DNA of 64,000 bases from Aphodoplasma sp045592745 (GTDB taxonomy: Bacteria > Bacillota > Clostridia > UBA1381 > UMGS1253), in NCBI GenBank assembly GCA_045592745.1, contig JAZNVH010000032.1, positions 13,803-77,802 of the forward strand, given 5' to 3'. A program made the position numbers and the translations under genes. Within the stretch, counting starts at the first letter, position 1. The number at the start of each line of letters is the position of its first letter. Of the stretch, positions 60,983-64,000 are shown piece after piece. The notes beneath the pieces were generated by a model. The model was not told the DNA's origin, did not search any database, and saw nothing but the letters and a program-made list of their open reading frames with translations.

Positions 60983-61954
60983 TTACTCCTTCCCGAGTCG
61001 CTCTTTGAGTTTTTTGCGCGCAAGAGCGTCGATTTCATCGTAGTTGTATCTGCCGGAGTTGTATACACCAAGATTATTATTTGATGCTTTTGATTGCGGG
61101 TTTTGTCCTGAATAGTTTTTTATACTTTCCTGTGCCTGTGAAGGTGTTTTTATTCCGCTTTCGTTCCATGCTGTGAGCACTTTGTTTATATATGGTATTG
61201 CAAGCTTGCCTGTTTTTGATACAGCGTAGTCATACGCAAAAGCTGCAAGCTCTTTTGATATGCCAAGCGCATACCACGAATCTATATATTTTTGCTCGCT
61301 TGGTGTAAGGCTTCTTGTATCTATGCCAAAAAGCTTTTGTATACTGTACTGATATGTTCTTTTATAATTCTGTTTTTGTATGTAGTTTTCGGCTTCGGTT
61401 ATATTTGCTATACCCATTTCGTTCCATGATATTGCTACCTTTTCGATATAGCGGATATCTTTTTTGCCAAGCTCGACGCAGTATTCAAGAAGACGAAGTA
61501 TAAGCTCCGGTGACATACCAAGCCAGTCGTATAGTCCGTACAGCTTTTCTATTGCCTGATACGATAAAAGCCTGCCAAGTATTTTTTGGGCAAGAGAGAG
61601 CATATCGGCTAGTTTTTTATCAGACGCAATTATTGTGCTTACTTCTCCGGGCATATATGCTTTTCTTTCGTTATCGTATGAGTCTGATTTTTTCTTTGCA
61701 TCGGGCAAAGAGATTATACCGTTTGCACCAAGAAGTATTATGCCCACTTCGGCAAGAGAATGCACAGCCTCACGGACGCATGACATATCAAGAGTAAGTG
61801 CATCGGCAATTGAGCCCAAATTTGTTTTGCCGCCATTTTTCAGGGCAAGATACTTTGCAAATATATATATTTTTATGTACTCTGCCTTAATTCCGGGCAT
61901 AATTTCCAAAAGAAAGCTTTCTTCAAGAAATACTCCGTCTTGTGTGTAAGCCAT
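60983..61954 (-). CDS. DnaD-family primosome protein with tandem C-terminal domains
   Basis: A 323-residue protein. N-terminal winged-helix-like part (MAYTQDGVFLEES, EYIKIYIFAKYLALKN) followed by two DnaD/DnaB_2-type domains: one around 140-195 (YGLYDWLGMSPELILRLLEY ... SWNEMGI) and a second around 220-275 (SWYALGISKELAAFAYDY ... AWNESGI). Such proteins help DnaI load the replicative helicase. ATG at 61954 has AAGGGGA upstream. The earlier in-frame start is not supported. Tandem copies are seen in several clostridial homologues. Confidence 0.88.
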   Translation of the reverse strand: MAYTQDGVFLEESFLLEIMPGIKAEYIKIYIFAKYLALKNGGKTNLGSIADALTLDMSCVREAVHSLAEVGIILLGANGIISLPDAKKKSDSYDNERKAYMPGEVSTIIASDKKLADMLSLAQKILGRLLSYQAIEKLYGLYDWLGMSPELILRLLEYCVELGKKDIRYIEKVAISWNEMGIANITEAENYIQKQNYKRTYQYSIQKLFGIDTRSLTPSEQKYIDSWYALGISKELAAFAYDYAVSKTGKLAIPYINKVLTAWNESGIKTPSQAQESIKNYSGQNPQSKASNNNLGVYNSGRYNYDEIDALARKKLKERLGKE

Positions 61955-62063
61955 TTTATTCCCCTTCAATACCAAAAATAAAGTTACGTATTATATATTA
62001 TAACATATAAAAAATAAAATTGACAGTATAATTTTTTTTATTTTTAAAAAATTTTTATAAAAT

Positions 62064-62090
62064 AAAAAAACAGCGCTCGGCTGTCTTTTT
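62064..62090 (-). terminator. Terminator of the 46-residue ORF
   Basis: On the minus strand a 5-base-pair core (ACAGC/GCTGT) flanked by A and T runs, 8 bases beyond the stop of the small ORF. Confidence 0.6.
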
Positions 62091-62097
62091 GTGTGAG

Positions 62098-62238
62098 TTA
62101 TCTTTCTGAGTGAGTTTTTACGTTTTCGTCTGCAAAAATTAAATCGTCAACATCTTTTATGATGACTGTTTGCTCGTTTTTGTCATTGTTTTGTTTTAGC
62201 CAATGGCTACACGGATAATGATTGTCTTTTAGCTCCAC
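62098..62238 (-). CDS. 46-residue soluble peptide, unknown
   Basis: GTG start at 62238 with AGGTGA 6 bases upstream, reading to TAA at 62098 (46 residues, MELKDNHYPCSHWLKQNNDK then EQTVIIKDVDDLIFADENVK). It has one cysteine, a basic-aromatic first half and an acidic second half, and no membrane helix. It was missed by length cutoffs. Ribosome site, flanking terminators and clean gap between proS and the DnaD gene support it as real. I cannot assign a family. Confidence 0.55.
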   Translation of the reverse strand: MELKDNHYPCSHWLKQNNDKNEQTVIIKDVDDLIFADENVKTHSER

Positions 62239-62346
62239 TTTTTTCACCTGCCTTGGTCATATATTATATGTATAAGATAACAAAACTATGAGATGTATTA
62301 TTATATGAGGTGAAAAAATTTTTGTGATTTGCGATATGGGCATAAA

Positions 62347-62375
62347 AAAAAGACGTTATCTGATAACGTCTTTTT
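62347..62375 (-). terminator. Terminator of proS
   Basis: A 12-base-pair perfect stem (62347-62358 with 62364-62375), 5-base loop, T-rich after it on the minus strand, 10 bases past the proS stop. Confidence 0.9.
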
Positions 62376-62384
62376 AAAATTTTA

Positions 62385-64000
62385 TTACATCATACTTTTA
62401 ACGAGCTTTATAACTTCCTCTACCGCTGTGTCTTTTGCTACGCTCATTTTTACGCTCTTGTCACGTGTTGAAATTTCGATTTCACCATTTGAAAGTCCGC
62501 GCTGACTTACAACAACGCGTACGGGAATTCCAAGAAGGTCTGCATCTGCAAACTGAATTCCTGCAGCGGCTTTACGGTCATCGAGTACAACGCTAAGCTT
62601 ATTGTTTTGAAGTTCTTTGTAGATTTTTTCTGCCTGCGCTTTTACCTCTTCGTTTTGGTTATTGAGTGAGCAGATATGAACCTGCCATGGAGCGACGCTC
62701 ATCGGCCAGATAGGACCGTAATCGTCGTGGTTGTCTTCTATTATACTTGCCAAAAGTCTGCCCACGCCTATGCCGTAACAGCCCATAATCGGTGTCTGGC
62801 GTTCGCCGTTTGCATCTATATATTCCATATTCATGCTCTTTGAATATTTTGTACCGAGCTGGAAGATGTTTCCGACCTCTATGCCGCGTGTGAGTGAGAT
62901 TGCCTTTCCGCATTTGGGACAGATGCCACCGTCAAGTACTTTTGAAACATCGACATAACTTTCAGGTTTTACATCGCGAGCCATACATACGCCTGAGAGG
63001 TGATAGTTTTCCTTGTTTGCACCGCATACAAGGTCATTTTCATCGCGAAGTGATTCGTCATAAAGAACGTCACAGTCACTTGTAAGCTTGTATGGTCCGA
63101 TAAAGCCAAAGTTTATATCTGTATTTTCGTAATCTGTATAAGGATACACATTTGAGCCGATTACACGCTTTAATTTTGCTTCGTTTACTTCGAGGTCGCC
63201 TCGGATAAATACAACAAGCGGTTTTGTTGAATTATCGGTTGCAAATACAGTTGCCTTTATAGTATTTGAAGCATCTGTATTAAACTTTTTGGCGATTGCG
63301 TCAATATCCTTCATATCAGGAGTATAAACCTCTTCTATTGCAGTTTCGGCTTTGCCTCTGTTTTTGTGAATACTCTTTGCAATTTCCATATTCGCACTGT
63401 ATCCGCACTCTTTACATATTACGAGCGAATCTTCACCAAACTCATTTAGAAGCATAAATTCGTGAGCTGCACTTCCACCCATCATACCTGTATCAGAGAA
63501 TACGGAAATTACATTTTTGAGTCCTGCACGTGCATATATTTTCTCATATGCCTCATGGCAACGCATATAGTATGCCTCAAGGTCTTCTTGTGATGTATGG
63601 AATGAGTATGCGTCCTTCATTGTAAATTCGCGCACACGAATAAGTCCGCCGCGGCTTCTTGGTTCGTCGCGGAACTTTGTCTGTATCTGATATATCATAA
63701 ACGGATATTTTGTGTATGACAAGGCTTCGCTGCGCGAAAGGTGAACGGCAGCCTCTTCGTGTGTCATACCCAAAAGCATATCCATGCCTGCACGGTCCTT
63801 TATACGCATAAGCTCGCTGCCAACACTTTCCCATCTGCCTGATTCTTTCCATAAATCAGCGGGCAAAACAACGGGCATTAATACCTCTTGTCCGTCGATG
63901 GCATCCATTTCCTCGCGGATTATGTTTTCGATTTTGTCAACTATTTTTTTTGCCGGCGGCAAAAGCGAGAAAATACCGTTGGCAACCTGACGCATATAAC
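62385..64000 (-). CDS. proS: Prolyl-tRNA synthetase (bacterial type), N-terminus cut by window edge
   Basis: About 538 residues are visible and the frame is open to base 64000. Roughly 30 N-terminal residues are missing, since the first visible part (YMRQVANGIFSLLPPAKKI) is the usual segment after the first helix. Class II motif 2 (FRDEPRSRGGLIRVREF), the inserted editing domain (about 225-380, ANMEIAKSIH onward) and motif 3 (GCYGIGVGRLLASIIED) mark the bacterial form. It charges tRNA-Pro. The internal ATG at 63995 is not the real start. Confidence 0.95.
   Translation of the reverse strand, partial: YMRQVANGIFSLLPPAKKIVDKIENIIREEMDAIDGQEVLMPVVLPADLWKESGRWESVGSELMRIKDRAGMDMLLGMTHEEAAVHLSRSEALSYTKYPFMIYQIQTKFRDEPRSRGGLIRVREFTMKDAYSFHTSQEDLEAYYMRCHEAYEKIYARAGLKNVISVFSDTGMMGGSAAHEFMLLNEFGEDSLVICKECGYSANMEIAKSIHKNRGKAETAIEEVYTPDMKDIDAIAKKFNTDASNTIKATVFATDNSTKPLVVFIRGDLEVNEAKLKRVIGSNVYPYTDYENTDINFGFIGPYKLTSDCDVLYDESLRDENDLVCGANKENYHLSGVCMARDVKPESYVDVSKVLDGGICPKCGKAISLTRGIEVGNIFQLGTKYSKSMNMEYIDANGERQTPIMGCYGIGVGRLLASIIEDNHDDYGPIWPMSVAPWQVHICSLNNQNEEVKAQAEKIYKELQNNKLSVVLDDRKAAAGIQFADADLLGIPVRVVVSQRGLSNGEIEISTRDKSVKMSVAKDTAVEEVIKLVKSMM

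Noticed and set aside
1..64000. CRISPR array, insertion sequence or prophage
   Set aside because: No spaced repeats, transposase, integrase or phage structural genes were seen. The only tandem repeats are the short ones reported.

Overview
The window reads as chromosomal DNA from an AT-rich, spore-forming Gram-positive bacterium of the Clostridia. The evidence is a spore protease (gpr), a SpoVB-like flippase, Spo0E-like and YlmC/YmxH-like sporulation proteins, firmicute gene orders (yybS-gdpP-rplI-dnaB; infC-rpmI-rplT; comEC-holA; addB-addA; DUF177-rpmF), the primosome proteins DnaD and DnaI, and strong AGGAGG-type ribosome sites with frequent TTG/GTG starts. Genus cannot be told from sequence alone. 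Almost all of it is housekeeping DNA. I see no CRISPR array, transposase, phage or rRNA.

Layout. 1-4.8 kb is a cell-envelope region: a truncated SpoVB-like flippase (minus), then a Wzz-type adaptor and a BY-kinase whose tail is twelve Tyr-Gly repeats, then a promoter-driven cassette of a 38-residue peptide, an S-layer-homology protein and an HPr-kinase-like P-loop protein. This cassette is the best candidate for something undescribed. 4.8-13.9 kb holds yybS, gdpP (c-di-AMP hydrolysis), rplI, dnaB, tilS, hpt, ftsH and a DUF1858 protein. 14-18.3 kb holds an MFS transporter, nagA, a small unknown protein and an SH3-NlpC/P60 wall hydrolase. 18.3-22.6 kb holds a small ribbon-helix-helix-like protein, comEC, holA and an ECF S component. 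22.6-24.2 kb is the infC-rpmI-rplT operon, with an attenuator-like leader and an ATT start on infC, followed by tRNA-Gln(CTG).

24.3-29.3 kb is accessory in flavour: an AEC-family permease broken by an in-frame TAG, a minus-strand operon (DUF362 ferredoxin protein, trmL, degV) facing an AraC-family regulator broken by a frameshift, and a C_GCAxxG_C_C redox protein. 29.4-41.1 kb is one long minus-strand block for glycogen metabolism (glgB, glgC, glgD, glgA, glgP, a GH13 alpha-glucan hydrolase), ending in a BaiN/HI0933-type flavoprotein. It can make, branch, phosphorolyse and hydrolyse storage glucan, and it is divergent from gpr, which has a possible sigma-F/G promoter.

41.3-55 kb, plus strand: gpr, two M16 peptidase homologues, lgt, a Spo0E-like peptide, the recombination nuclease-helicase addB-addA, a small membrane coiled-coil protein, DUF177-rpmF, a YlmC/YmxH PRC-barrel protein and nrdR. 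55.2-64 kb: a PHP phosphoesterase, a D-2-hydroxyacid dehydrogenase, an exported copper-amine-oxidase-domain protein, yajC, a TIGR04086-type membrane protein, the DnaI-like and DnaD-like helicase-loading pair, a 46-residue unannotated ORF and proS (cut by the window end). DnaB, its loaders, holA, addAB and nrdR make DNA replication and repair a recurring theme.

Limits: functions come from reading motifs and gene order by eye. No database search was run. Promoter and terminator calls are pattern matches.
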